From assembly GCA_023387085.1 (NCBI GenBank), contig JAEWIL010000118.1, positions 1 to 15,785 of the forward strand: a stretch of 15,785 bases of DNA. The letters are read 5' to 3'. Below the pieces are notes generated by a model. That model was not told where the DNA came from and did no database searches. It worked only from the letters and a program-made list of their open reading frames with translations. Position 1 is the stretch's first letter; every line of letters begins with the position of its first letter. The stretch is from Pseudomonadota bacterium. Its GTDB lineage: Bacteria > Pseudomonadota > Alphaproteobacteria > Sphingomonadales > Sphingomonadaceae. The translations under genes were made by a program, and so were the position numbers. Below, one piece after another: positions 1 to 6,923 of the stretch.

Positions 1-39
1 CCCCGGGGCCCATGCCCGGGGGGGGGGGCCCCACGACCC

Positions 40-59
40 GTCGTCTTTGGGGCGACGAC
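40..59 (-). terminator. Possible hairpin downstream of katG
   Basis: GTCGTC (40-45) and GACGAC (54-59) can pair around an 8-base loop, about 40 bases beyond the katG stop codon. No T-run follows in the katG direction, so this is at best a weak or factor-assisted terminator. The first 30 bases of the window are very GC-rich and include an 11-base G run (18-28). No gene is seen in 1-98. Confidence 0.25.
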
Positions 60-98
60 CGGCCCCGCGGCATGATGCGGGACCGGGACGCCCAAAGA

Positions 99-2288
99 TC
101 AGGCGAGGTCGAAACGGTCGGCGTTCATCACCTTGGTCCAGGCTTTGACGAAGTCCTTGACGAATTTTTCGCCGCTGTCGGACTGCGCATAGACCTCGCC
201 GACGGCTCGCAGCTCCGAATTCGACCCGAAGATCAGGGCGGCGCGCGTCGCCCGCCACTTCTCGCCGCCGTCCTTGCGGTCGGTGGCGATATATTCATCG
301 TCTCCCTCGCCCGCGGCCTTCCAGACATTGGTCATGTCATAGAGGTTGACGAAGAAGTCGTTCGTCAGCTGCCCCGACCGTTTGGTGAAATGGCCGTGCC
401 CGCGCTCGCCATGATTGGCGCCGAGGACGCGAAGCCCGCCGATCAGCACCGTCATCTCGGGCACCGACAGGCCAAGCAGCGAGGCACGGTCGAGCATCAT
501 TTCCTCGACCTTCACCGCCAGCTTCTTCTTGCCGACATAGTTGCGGAAGGCGTCGGCCTCGGGCTCCATCACCGCGAAGCTGTCGGCGTCAGTCTGCTCG
601 GCGGTCGCATCGCCTCGGCCCCCGGTGAACGGAACCGGGACATTGTAGCCAGCGTCCGCGATCGCCTTTTCGAGGCCCACGACGCCGCCGAGGACGATCG
701 CATCGGCCATCGACAGATTGCCGCGCAGCCCGTCGAGCGTATCGAGCACCTTGGCGAGCATCGCCGGTTCGTTGACTTCCCAGTCCTTCTGCGGCGCGAG
801 GCGGACGCGCGCACCGTTGGCGCCGCCGCGGAAATCGGACTTGCGGAACGTGCTGGCCGACGCCCACGCGCTCTTGATCAGCTGGCTCACGGTCAGGCCG
901 CTGCCCGCGATCTTCGCCTTCACCGCCGCAATATCGGCGTCCGAGGGCATGGTGCCGGCGGGGATCGGATCCTGCCAGATCAGGTCTTCGGCAGGAACTT
1001 CGGGGCCGAGGTAACGGATCTTCGGACCCATGTCGCGGTGGGTCAGCTTGAACCAGGCGCGGGCGAAGGCGTCCTTGAACGCTTCATGGTCGTTGCGGAA
1101 TTTTTCGCTGATGACGCGGAATTCGGGATCGACCTTCAGCGCCATGTCGGCGGTTGTCATCATGGTCGGAACCTTGATGTTCGGATCCCATGCGGCGGGT
1201 GCCTTGTCCTCTTCCTTCTGGTTGATCGGCTGCCACTGCTGCGCGCCGGCCGGCGAGCGGACGAGCTCGTAATCATAGTCGAGAAGCAGACGGAAATAGT
1301 TGGCGCTCCACTCGGTCGGCGTGTTGACCCACGCACCTTCGATGCCGCTGGTAACGGTGTGCTCGCCGATGCCGCCGCTTTCGTGGCGGCTGACCCAGCC
1401 GAAGCCCTGTGCAACGAGATCGCCGCCCGCCGGGGCAGCGCCGAGCAGCGAGGCGTCGCCATTGCCGTGCGCCTTGCCAAAGGTATGGCCGCCCGCGGTC
1501 AGTGCGACCGTCTCCTCATGGTTCATCGCCATGCGCTCGAACGTCGCCTTGATGTCGCGCGCCGATTGCAGCGGGTCGGGTACGCCGCCCGGCCCCTCGG
1601 GATTGACATAGATCAGCCCCATCTGGATCGCCGCCAGCGGGCCTTCGATCTCTGCCATGCCCTTTTCGGGATCGATGCGGGTTTGAACGCCCTCGTTCAC
1701 CCACTTGTCTTCGCTGCCCCAATAAATGTCGCGTTCGGGCTCGAACACGTCGGCACGTCCGCCGCCAAAGCCGAACACCGGCCCGCCCATGCTTTCGATC
1801 GCGACATTGCCGGTCAGGATGAACAGGTCGGCCCAGCTGATCTTGTTGCCATATTTCTGCTTGATCGGCCACAGCAGGCGTCGCGCCTTGTCGAGGTTGC
1901 CGTTGTCGGGCCAGCTGTCAAGCGGCGCGAAACGCTGCTGCCCGCTATTGGCGCCGCCACGTCCGTCGGCCGTGCGATAGGTGCCCGCGGCGTGCCACGC
2001 CATACGGATGAAGAACGGCCCGTAATGGCCATAGTCCGCCGGCCACCACGGCTGGCTGTCGGTCATCAGCGCGGTAAGGTCATCCTTCAGCGCCTGATAG
2101 TCGAGCGACTTGAAGGCAGCGGCATAATCGAAATCCTCGCCCAGAGGGTTCGACGGACCATTGGGATTGAGGATTTCGGTCGCCAGCATGTCGGGCCACC
2201 AATCCTTGTTCGTGCGGCCGAGCAGCGCGCGGACGCCGCCCGGCTGATGGACGGGGCAACCGGCGCCGATGGGGGTCTGGTCGTTCAT
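99..2288 (-). CDS. katG: Catalase-peroxidase KatG
   Basis: KatG is a bifunctional haem enzyme that dismutates hydrogen peroxide and also has broad peroxidase activity; it acts in the cytoplasm against oxidative stress. The 729-residue length is normal for the family, which has an active N-terminal and a degenerate C-terminal peroxidase domain. The distal haem triad is visible as R95, W98 and H99 (FFIRMAWHAAG). The covalent Met-Tyr-Trp adduct needed for catalase activity can form from W98, Y227 (GLIYVNPEG) and M255 (MAMNHEE). The proximal haem ligand is H268 (GGHTFGKAHG). The ATG at 2288 is preceded by AGGAGAGA (2293-2300) at good spacing. No other gene is in the operon. A likely regulator-binding inverted repeat lies upstream at 2435-2457. 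No oxyR gene is in the window. Identification is secure. Confidence 0.98.
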   Translation of the reverse strand: MNDQTPIGAGCPVHQPGGVRALLGRTNKDWWPDMLATEILNPNGPSNPLGEDFDYAAAFKSLDYQALKDDLTALMTDSQPWWPADYGHYGPFFIRMAWHAAGTYRTADGRGGANSGQQRFAPLDSWPDNGNLDKARRLLWPIKQKYGNKISWADLFILTGNVAIESMGGPVFGFGGGRADVFEPERDIYWGSEDKWVNEGVQTRIDPEKGMAEIEGPLAAIQMGLIYVNPEGPGGVPDPLQSARDIKATFERMAMNHEETVALTAGGHTFGKAHGNGDASLLGAAPAGGDLVAQGFGWVSRHESGGIGEHTVTSGIEGAWVNTPTEWSANYFRLLLDYDYELVRSPAGAQQWQPINQKEEDKAPAAWDPNIKVPTMMTTADMALKVDPEFRVISEKFRNDHEAFKDAFARAWFKLTHRDMGPKIRYLGPEVPAEDLIWQDPIPAGTMPSDADIAAVKAKIAGSGLTVSQLIKSAWASASTFRKSDFRGGANGARVRLAPQKDWEVNEPAMLAKVLDTLDGLRGNLSMADAIVLGGVVGLEKAIADAGYNVPVPFTGGRGDATAEQTDADSFAVMEPEADAFRNYVGKKKLAVKVEEMMLDRASLLGLSVPEMTVLIGGLRVLGANHGERGHGHFTKRSGQLTNDFFVNLYDMTNVWKAAGEGDDEYIATDRKDGGEKWRATRAALIFGSNSELRAVGEVYAQSDSGEKFVKDFVKAWTKVMNADRFDLA

Positions 2289-2642
2289 GCAGTCTCTCCT
2301 CTGTGGATTGTTATCGGGCGATGGCGCGGCGGGATGACGGGCGCATGACGCCGCGGCGCCTTGCGGGTCGCGGGCGAACGGTCGGCGCGGGCGGGCGTCG
2401 AGTCGATGGCGTCATCCTTTCGTTCTGTGGGTGACGATAGGACGCATGGTCCAATCGACCTAAACGAATAAGCTGAATTCAGTCATCGAACGAACCGATC
2501 AGCGATCGGCGGGGTTGCTGACGGTCGGGTGACCCGTCGCGTCCCGGCAACGGTCCGGCGAGGACGCGCAACATCGGGCGCCGCGGCGGGTTGCTCAAGG
2601 GTCACGACATGATGGCATGACGTGGCAGCAGGAGTATGGAAA
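2289..2642. other. Intergenic region between divergent katG and a small gene
   Basis: This 354-base gap should carry the control regions of katG (minus) and of the small plus-strand gene at 2643. It holds the 2435-2457 inverted repeat, a perfect palindrome CTGAATTCAG (2473-2482), and the dyad CCGATC-AGC-GATCGG (2495-2509). Base composition drops noticeably towards AT around 2440-2490, as expected for a promoter. No open frame with a credible ribosome-binding site was seen, and no clear plus-strand promoter for the small gene could be picked out. Confidence 0.6.
2435..2457 (-). promoter_or_regulatory. Candidate peroxide-regulator operator and katG promoter
   Basis: CGATAGGAC and GTCCAATCG form 9-base arms around a 5-base centre, with a single mismatched pair. 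Such a dyad upstream of katG is the natural place for OxyR or another LysR-type activator. The half-site spacing does not match the classic ATAG-N7-CTAT pattern of enteric OxyR. On the minus strand TAGGTC (2462-2457), a 17-base spacer and TATCGT (2439-2434) give a weak sigma-70-like promoter overlapping the dyad, implying a leader of roughly 140 bases. The dyad is visible; the regulator is inferred. Confidence 0.45.
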
Positions 2643-2798
2643 GTGGCTAACAACCCCAACCAGCAGAACCAGAAAAACCCGCAGGCCGACCGCGACGAGG
2701 AACACCGTCGCCAGCAGCAACAGCAGGGTGGTCAGGATCGCCAGCAGGGCGGCCAGCGGTCGGACCAGGATCGCGGCAAAAACCCGCAGCAGCGCTGA
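2643..2798 (+). CDS. 51-residue Gln/Asn-rich hydrophilic small protein
   Basis: A short frame opens with GTG at 2643, eight bases after an AGGAG Shine-Dalgarno sequence (2630-2634), and closes with TGA at 2796-2798. The product begins MANNPNQQNQKNPQ and is almost entirely polar: about a third glutamine, with many Asn, Arg, Asp and Gly, no cysteine, no aromatic residue and no hydrophobic segment. It is probably intrinsically disordered. Short Gln/Asn-rich proteins with MANNPNQQ-like starts occur as uncharacterised proteins in sphingomonads, from general recollection. The good ribosome-binding site and the terminator-like hairpin 17 bases past the stop support a real gene. The function is unknown; a desiccation or stress-related role is only a guess from composition. 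Confidence 0.72.
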   Translation: MANNPNQQNQKNPQADRDEEHRRQQQQQGGQDRQQGGQRSDQDRGKNPQQR

Positions 2799-2814
2799 TC
2801 CAGCTGCATGAGAA

Positions 2815-2842
2815 AGGGCCGCCCCCTCGCGGGAGCGGCCCT
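2815..2842. terminator. Bidirectional rho-independent terminator
   Basis: AGGGCCGC (2815-2822) pairs perfectly with GCGGCCCT (2835-2842). The plus strand continues with a pyrimidine-rich TCTTCTTT stretch and the minus strand with TTTCT. The hairpin lies between the convergent small gene at 2643 and the TonB-dependent receptor gene, so it can end both transcripts. Confidence 0.8.
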
Positions 2843-2866
2843 CTTCTTTGGCATAACAGGCGTTGA

Positions 2867-5425
2867 TCAGAAGCTGAATTTCACCGTCCCGCCCCAAGTC
2901 CGCGGATCGCCCGGCTGACCGGCGATCAAGCCGACGTTGCCCGGCGCGACCTGCAACGTCTCGATATAATTCACATCGAACGCGTTCCGCACCCAGCCGA
3001 AGATGTCGACGCCATCGCCGCGGAAACCGACGCGGAAGTTGGTAAGGGCATAGCCTTTGACGTCGGTGTAGATCGACGGCGAGGCGTTGGAATTCCAGTG
3101 CGAGCGATAATTGCCATCAACGCCCAGATAAACCTGCCCTTCCTTCGCAAACAGCGTCACCGGAGCATTGGCCTCGGCGCCATAAGAAAAGGCCCATTTC
3201 GAAACGCCGGGGAGGTCCTGGCCCGAAATGTCACACTGCCGCGGGCTGAGCGCACCGGGAACACCCGGCTGCGAATAGTCGGGAGCGGCATTCGCTGGCT
3301 GGAACGTGCCACCGGACAGTTCCGGAGGGCATGGCGCGTTGGTGAACTTCTTGTATTTCGCGTCGGTGTAAGCCCCGTTGGCATAGGCCGTGAAGCGGTC
3401 GCTGGTGCGGATCTTGAAATCCGCCTCGACGCCCTGCGACACGACCTTTTCCGCATTGGCCAGATAGCCGCGGACCGTACCGAACTGCCCGCCGTTCACC
3501 GTCGCCTGGAAATTCTTGATCTCGGTGCGGAAGGCGGTGAGGTTGAAGGTCGCAAGACGATTCAGGAACTGCGTCTTGAGGCCGATCTCATAATGGTTGA
3601 CAGACTCCGGCTTCACCGTGCTGGCGCTCAGCACCGGCTGGTTGTTGGTGTCGAGCGGCAGGCCGTTCTGGTTGATCCCGACCGTCTTGAAGCTCTTGGC
3701 ATAGGTGGCATAGGCCAGAACAACGGGCGCGATTTTGTAATTGACGTTCAGATCGTAGCTGAAGTTCCAGTCGCTGACGGACGGCCGGGTGAGCTGCGGC
3801 TGATAAACGCCGCACTGCGCCGTCAAAACGGGGTTGCCAGCGGTAGCCGATGGGGCGCAACTCGTAATAACCTCACCAGCCCCCGTAGTCACAACACGCC
3901 GGTAGAAGCCTTCCTTCTTATCATAATTTACGCGGATGCCCGGCTGGATGGTCAGTTCGGGCGTCAGCTTGTAGCTGATCTGACCGTAGAATGCGGCACT
4001 ATCGGCTTTCAGAAACTGCGTGTTGGTGGCGGTCAGGCCGTTGAGCACTTCGGGTCGGTTGTAGACATTATTCGGGTCGTCCGACGGTGCGAGGCTGTAG
4101 CGCGTAGCATCGATGCCCTGCTGTTCTGTACCCTGCGTGTCGATTCGCTGCCGGAAAGCGAACAGACCGGCCACGAAGTCGATCTTGTCGCCTTCGTAAT
4201 TGTACCGGAACTCTTGGCTATATTGATCCTGCTGCGACGGGTTTTGTGACTTGGCGACCACCGAGGCGCCGGTGAAATCGCGGTCGTTTTCCGGCAGCCA
4301 ATCCCAGAAGCGCCAGGCGGTAATCGACGTAAGCGTACCGGGGCCGACGTCCCACTTCACGCGCAGCGAAGCACCGCCGATCTTGTTGCCGGCGTTCAGG
4401 CTCGCATCGATATCGGTCAGGCGGTCGTAAACATTTCTGCTGGGCACGATGTAATTATAATTGGGATTGGCGGCCTGCAGCCGCGCGATGATCGCATCAT
4501 ATTGGCGGCTCAGCCCGCGCTGCGTCTTGCCCACGCGAACAAAAGCCGTGCCGCAGCACTCGGGATCCTGCTTGCTATAGTCCCCCGACAGCGTGATGCT
4601 GAGATCGTCGTTGGGTTTGAACAGCAATTGGCCACGCAGGCCCAGATTGTCCTGCTCGTTGATCCATCGGTCGGTCCGGACGTTGAACAGCGTGCCGCGC
4701 CGGCTGGTTGTCGCAATCGCAATGCGCGCCGCAACCTTGTCGCTCAGCGGGCCGGAGACCGCGGCTTTAGCCTGCCGGAAATTGAGGTTGCCGACGGTCA
4801 CTTCCGCCCGCCCCTCGAAGTCGAAGGTCGGCTGGTTCGTCGTTATGTTGATCGCGCCGGCCGTCGTGTTCTTGCCATAGAGCGTGCCCTGCGGCCCGCG
4901 CAGCACCTCGACCTGATCGACGTCGAGAAAGTCGAAAGTCGCGGCGGCGACGCGCGAATTATAAACGTCGTCGACATAGATGCCGACGCCCTGTTCGAAG
5001 CCGTCGCTGGTAAGTCCGTAAGGGACGCCGAGGCCGCGGATGTTGACAGAGGTGTTGCGCGGATTGGTGGTGTAAACCTGGAGCGTCGGCGCCAGTTGCT
5101 GAAGCTTTACGACGTTGAAATTGCCGGTGGCCTCGATCGAATCGCCCCGAATGACCGAGATTGCGACCGGCACTTCCTGCGCGGTTTCCTGACGGCGGCG
5201 GGCGGTGACGATGATGACATCGCCGCGGCTGACCTCGCCGTCAACCTGCGCGGTAGTGGTCGCCGCAGTTGCGGCAGCCGACACAGCGATAGCCCCGCCG
5301 TTCCCCGAAGCATCTGCCGATGACTCTGTCGCCGCGGCCGGCATGGCTGCCAGCGCGAGCAGAAGCGAAAGTGTTAGCGATGAGGCGCCCACGCAGCGGC
5401 GAATGGACGGATATTTTTCGGTCAT
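2867..5425 (-). CDS. TonB-dependent outer-membrane receptor, methionine-free
   Basis: This is an 852-residue outer-membrane active transporter of the FecA/CirA-like class, powered by TonB-ExbBD. Residues 1 to about 32 form a signal peptide ending near AMPAAA. A TonB box follows (DVIIVTA, about 69-75), then the plug domain (about 78-200, with VDQVEVLRGPQGTLYGKN) and the 22-strand barrel, ending in the expected terminal Phe (GGTVKFSF). The start chosen is the ATG at 5425, with AGGGAA upstream; a GTG at 5467 would add 14 residues before the signal peptide and lacks a ribosome-binding site. After the signal peptide there is no methionine in about 820 residues; six cysteines remain, including a CC pair. 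The upstream same-strand neighbour, 100 bases away, is a YezD-family gene. The substrate is unknown: a sulfur compound is inferred, and iron chelates remain possible. Confidence 0.93.
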   Translation of the reverse strand: MTEKYPSIRRCVGASSLTLSLLLALAAMPAAATESSADASGNGGAIAVSAAATAATTTAQVDGEVSRGDVIIVTARRRQETAQEVPVAISVIRGDSIEATGNFNVVKLQQLAPTLQVYTTNPRNTSVNIRGLGVPYGLTSDGFEQGVGIYVDDVYNSRVAAATFDFLDVDQVEVLRGPQGTLYGKNTTAGAINITTNQPTFDFEGRAEVTVGNLNFRQAKAAVSGPLSDKVAARIAIATTSRRGTLFNVRTDRWINEQDNLGLRGQLLFKPNDDLSITLSGDYSKQDPECCGTAFVRVGKTQRGLSRQYDAIIARLQAANPNYNYIVPSRNVYDRLTDIDASLNAGNKIGGASLRVKWDVGPGTLTSITAWRFWDWLPENDRDFTGASVVAKSQNPSQQDQYSQEFRYNYEGDKIDFVAGLFAFRQRIDTQGTEQQGIDATRYSLAPSDDPNNVYNRPEVLNGLTATNTQFLKADSAAFYGQISYKLTPELTIQPGIRVNYDKKEGFYRRVVTTGAGEVITSCAPSATAGNPVLTAQCGVYQPQLTRPSVSDWNFSYDLNVNYKIAPVVLAYATYAKSFKTVGINQNGLPLDTNNQPVLSASTVKPESVNHYEIGLKTQFLNRLATFNLTAFRTEIKNFQATVNGGQFGTVRGYLANAEKVVSQGVEADFKIRTSDRFTAYANGAYTDAKYKKFTNAPCPPELSGGTFQPANAAPDYSQPGVPGALSPRQCDISGQDLPGVSKWAFSYGAEANAPVTLFAKEGQVYLGVDGNYRSHWNSNASPSIYTDVKGYALTNFRVGFRGDGVDIFGWVRNAFDVNYIETLQVAPGNVGLIAGQPGDPRTWGGTVKFSF

Positions 5426-5491
5426 GACAATTTCCCTGTTGCTTTGATGGTGCACGAAAATTGCCACATCCGGCTGTCCGGTCTGCGGCAG

Positions 5492-5518
5492 GACTGGGGA
5501 GCATCCCCATCGGGAGTC
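5492..5518 (-). other. Stem-loop between the YezD gene and the receptor gene
   Basis: In the gap between the two minus-strand genes, TGGGGA (5495-5500) and TCCCCA (5504-5509) pair around a 3-base loop, and GACT (5492-5495) can instead pair with AGTC (5515-5518). There is no T-run, so it is not a classic terminator. It could protect or unevenly process a shared mRNA, or be chance in GC-rich DNA. Confidence 0.25.
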
Positions 5519-5525
5519 GGTGAAG

Positions 5526-5696
5526 TCAGTTGGGGTATCGATGCCGCTCGGTCACATCGACCTGCACCAGACGTCCTTCGTGAACGGTAAGCTGGATCGC
5601 GCCGAACTTCAGTTTTTCCAGCGCGTCGAGCACGGTCTGGACAGCGCGCGGCGTTGCGCCGCTTGCATCCTGCGGCTTTTCTTTTGTTGCGCTCAT
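5526..5696 (-). CDS. YezD-family (DUF2292) small protein
   Basis: This 56-residue frame starts at ATG 5696, with GGGAAAGG upstream, and ends with TGA at 5526-5528. It reads MSATKEKPQDASG, then VLDALEKLKFGAIQLTVHEG, then RLVQVDVTERHRYPN. The core (a helix with LEKLKFG, a strand with I-x-L-T-V-H-x-G, then V-Q-V-x-x-T-E-x-x-R) is the signature of the YezD/DUF2292 family as I remember it. The family is small and cytosolic, is often found beside sulfate, sulfonate or sulfur-assimilation genes, and has no established biochemical role. Only the initiator methionine and no cysteine is present. It is the first gene of a probable two-gene unit with the receptor downstream, which links that receptor to sulfur supply by context. 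Recognition is by eye, with good confidence in the family and little in the function. Confidence 0.82.
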   Translation of the reverse strand: MSATKEKPQDASGATPRAVQTVLDALEKLKFGAIQLTVHEGRLVQVDVTERHRYPN

Positions 5697-5727
5697 TGTC
5701 TGCCTTTCCCATTTTTGAGTCGACCGC

Positions 5728-5755
5728 TTAGTATCCCAAGTATTTTAGTAGACAA
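5728..5755 (-). promoter_or_regulatory. Candidate promoter/operator of the YezD-receptor unit
   Basis: On the minus strand TTGTCT (5755-5750), a 16-base spacer and TACTAA (5733-5728) give a plausible -35/-10 pair, placing the transcript start about 25 bases before the YezD ATG. This AT-rich patch in GC-rich surroundings also contains TTAGTA twice (5728-5733, 5745-5750) and AGTA words at 5730, 5739 and 5747, spaced 9 and 8 bases. The repeats overlap the promoter elements, which suggests an operator for a starvation-responsive regulator. No regulator gene is nearby. Confidence 0.45.
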
Positions 5756-5885
5756 TCCCTAAATTTGCTTTCTGCGCCCAAAGGTGAAGTTGATGCGCCG
5801 AACGGATTCTGCGTTGCGACCGGCCGATTGCCACTGTCGCCGAATGGATTGCGTAGCGGGTCCGGTGCTGGCAAAGGCGCTCCTA

Positions 5886-6890
5886 ATGAACAGACTTAAC
5901 GATTTGATGGCACGCGGCACCGAGCTTCTCGGGAGCGATTACGCCATTCTTTGTGGCGCGATGAGCTGGGTCTCGGAGCGCAATCTGGTGAGCGCGATCA
6001 GCAATGCGGGCGGCTTCGGTGTCATTGCCTGCGGCGCGATGACGCCTGAACTTCTCCACGTCGAAATCGCCGCGACCAAAGCGCTTGCGACGCGCAATTT
6101 TGGGGTCAATCTGATCACCATGCACCCTCAATTGTTCGATCTGATCGATGTGTGCGCGAAGCACGCGGTCGGCCATGTCGTGCTCGCGGGTGGCCTGCCT
6201 CCCAAGGGCAGCCTGGAGGCGATCAAGGCATCGGGAGCGAAAGTCATCTGCTTCGCACCGACGCTGGCGCTTGCGAAGAAGCTCGTCCGTTCGGGCGTCG
6301 ACGCGCTCGTAATCGAGGGAATGGAAGCCGGCGGTCACATCGGGCCGGTATCTACCAGCGTCCTCGCGCAGGAAATCCTGCCATCGCTTGCCGGCCAGGT
6401 GCCGATTTTCGTCGCGGGCGGCATCGGGCGAGGCGAGGCGATCGCGGGCTATCTGGAGATGGGCGCCTCGGGTGTCCAGCTTGGTACGCGCTTCGTCTGC
6501 GCGACCGAGAGTATTGCGCATCCCGCTTTCAAAAAGGCCTTCATCCGCGCGTCGGCACGCGATGCGGTCGCGAGCGTCCAGATCGATCCGCGCCTGCCGG
6601 TAATTCCGGTGCGCGCGCTGAAGAACAACGGCACCGAATCCTTCACTGCGAAACAACGCGAAGTTGCGAACCTGCTCGATGCGGGAGCCGTCGACATGAT
6701 CGAGGCACAGCTCCAGATCGAGCATTATTGGGCCGGTGCCTTGCGCCGTGCGGTCATCGACGGCGATGTCGAGGGCGGCTCGTTAATGGCAGGGCAATCT
6801 GTCGGTATGGTAACCGGTGAAGAGAGCGTTGCCGATATTATCGCAACATTGGTGCAACAGGCCGACGAGGCGTTGCGCGCACGGGGTTGA
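5886..6890 (+). CDS. Nitronate monooxygenase family flavoprotein
   Basis: This 334-residue FMN-dependent TIM-barrel protein belongs to the 2-nitropropane dioxygenase/FabK-like family. Members oxidise alkyl nitronates to carbonyl compounds and nitrite, or act as enoyl-ACP reductase II; the true substrate cannot be read from sequence. Family motifs are GMEAGGHIGP (about 145-154), the FMN phosphate-binding VAGGIGRGEA (176-185) and GVQLGTRF (196-203). The C-terminal part (EIEHYWAGALRRAV-like, then GSLMAGQSVGMV) is typical of annotated nitronate monooxygenases. The start at ATG 5886 matches the usual N-terminus; an in-frame ATG at 5793 would add a 31-residue unrelated-looking leader. It diverges from the YezD-receptor pair across a 189-base gap and precedes the lipoprotein gene by 33 bases. 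A role in sulfur or nitro-compound use would be inference only. Confidence 0.88.
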   Translation: MNRLNDLMARGTELLGSDYAILCGAMSWVSERNLVSAISNAGGFGVIACGAMTPELLHVEIAATKALATRNFGVNLITMHPQLFDLIDVCAKHAVGHVVLAGGLPPKGSLEAIKASGAKVICFAPTLALAKKLVRSGVDALVIEGMEAGGHIGPVSTSVLAQEILPSLAGQVPIFVAGGIGRGEAIAGYLEMGASGVQLGTRFVCATESIAHPAFKKAFIRASARDAVASVQIDPRLPVIPVRALKNNGTESFTAKQREVANLLDAGAVDMIEAQLQIEHYWAGALRRAVIDGDVEGGSLMAGQSVGMVTGEESVADIIATLVQQADEALRARG

Positions 6891-6923
6891 TGCCGCATGG
6901 TTTCGCGGTTGGGGAGAAATTTC

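Noticed and set aside
12..2348. A 778-codon plus-strand open frame, longer than katG
   Set aside because: It lies opposite katG, whose motifs are all intact. The antisense product is Arg/Ala/His-rich with no recognisable domain, an effect of GC-rich codon bias.
2595..2897. A 100-codon minus-strand hydrophobic open frame that looks like a membrane protein
   Set aside because: It is the complement of the Gln-rich small gene: CTG/TTG leucine codons arise from CAG/CAA. It also runs through the terminator and into the receptor gene.
3098..4249. A 383-codon plus-strand open frame inside the receptor gene
   Set aside because: It is antisense to the barrel-coding part of the TonB-dependent receptor, has no ribosome-binding site, and its product resembles no family.
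5422..5712. A 96-codon minus-strand frame over the YezD gene
   Set aside because: Another frame of the same strand encodes the recognisable YezD-family protein with a better ribosome-binding site; this one is Arg/Lys-rich with no family resemblance.
5784..5885. An upstream start for the nitronate-monooxygenase-like gene (GTG 5784 or ATG 5793)
   Set aside because: The added residues are Arg/Cys-rich and unlike the family N-terminus, and the ATG at 5886 gives the standard length. A weak AAGGTG before 5793 keeps this slightly open.
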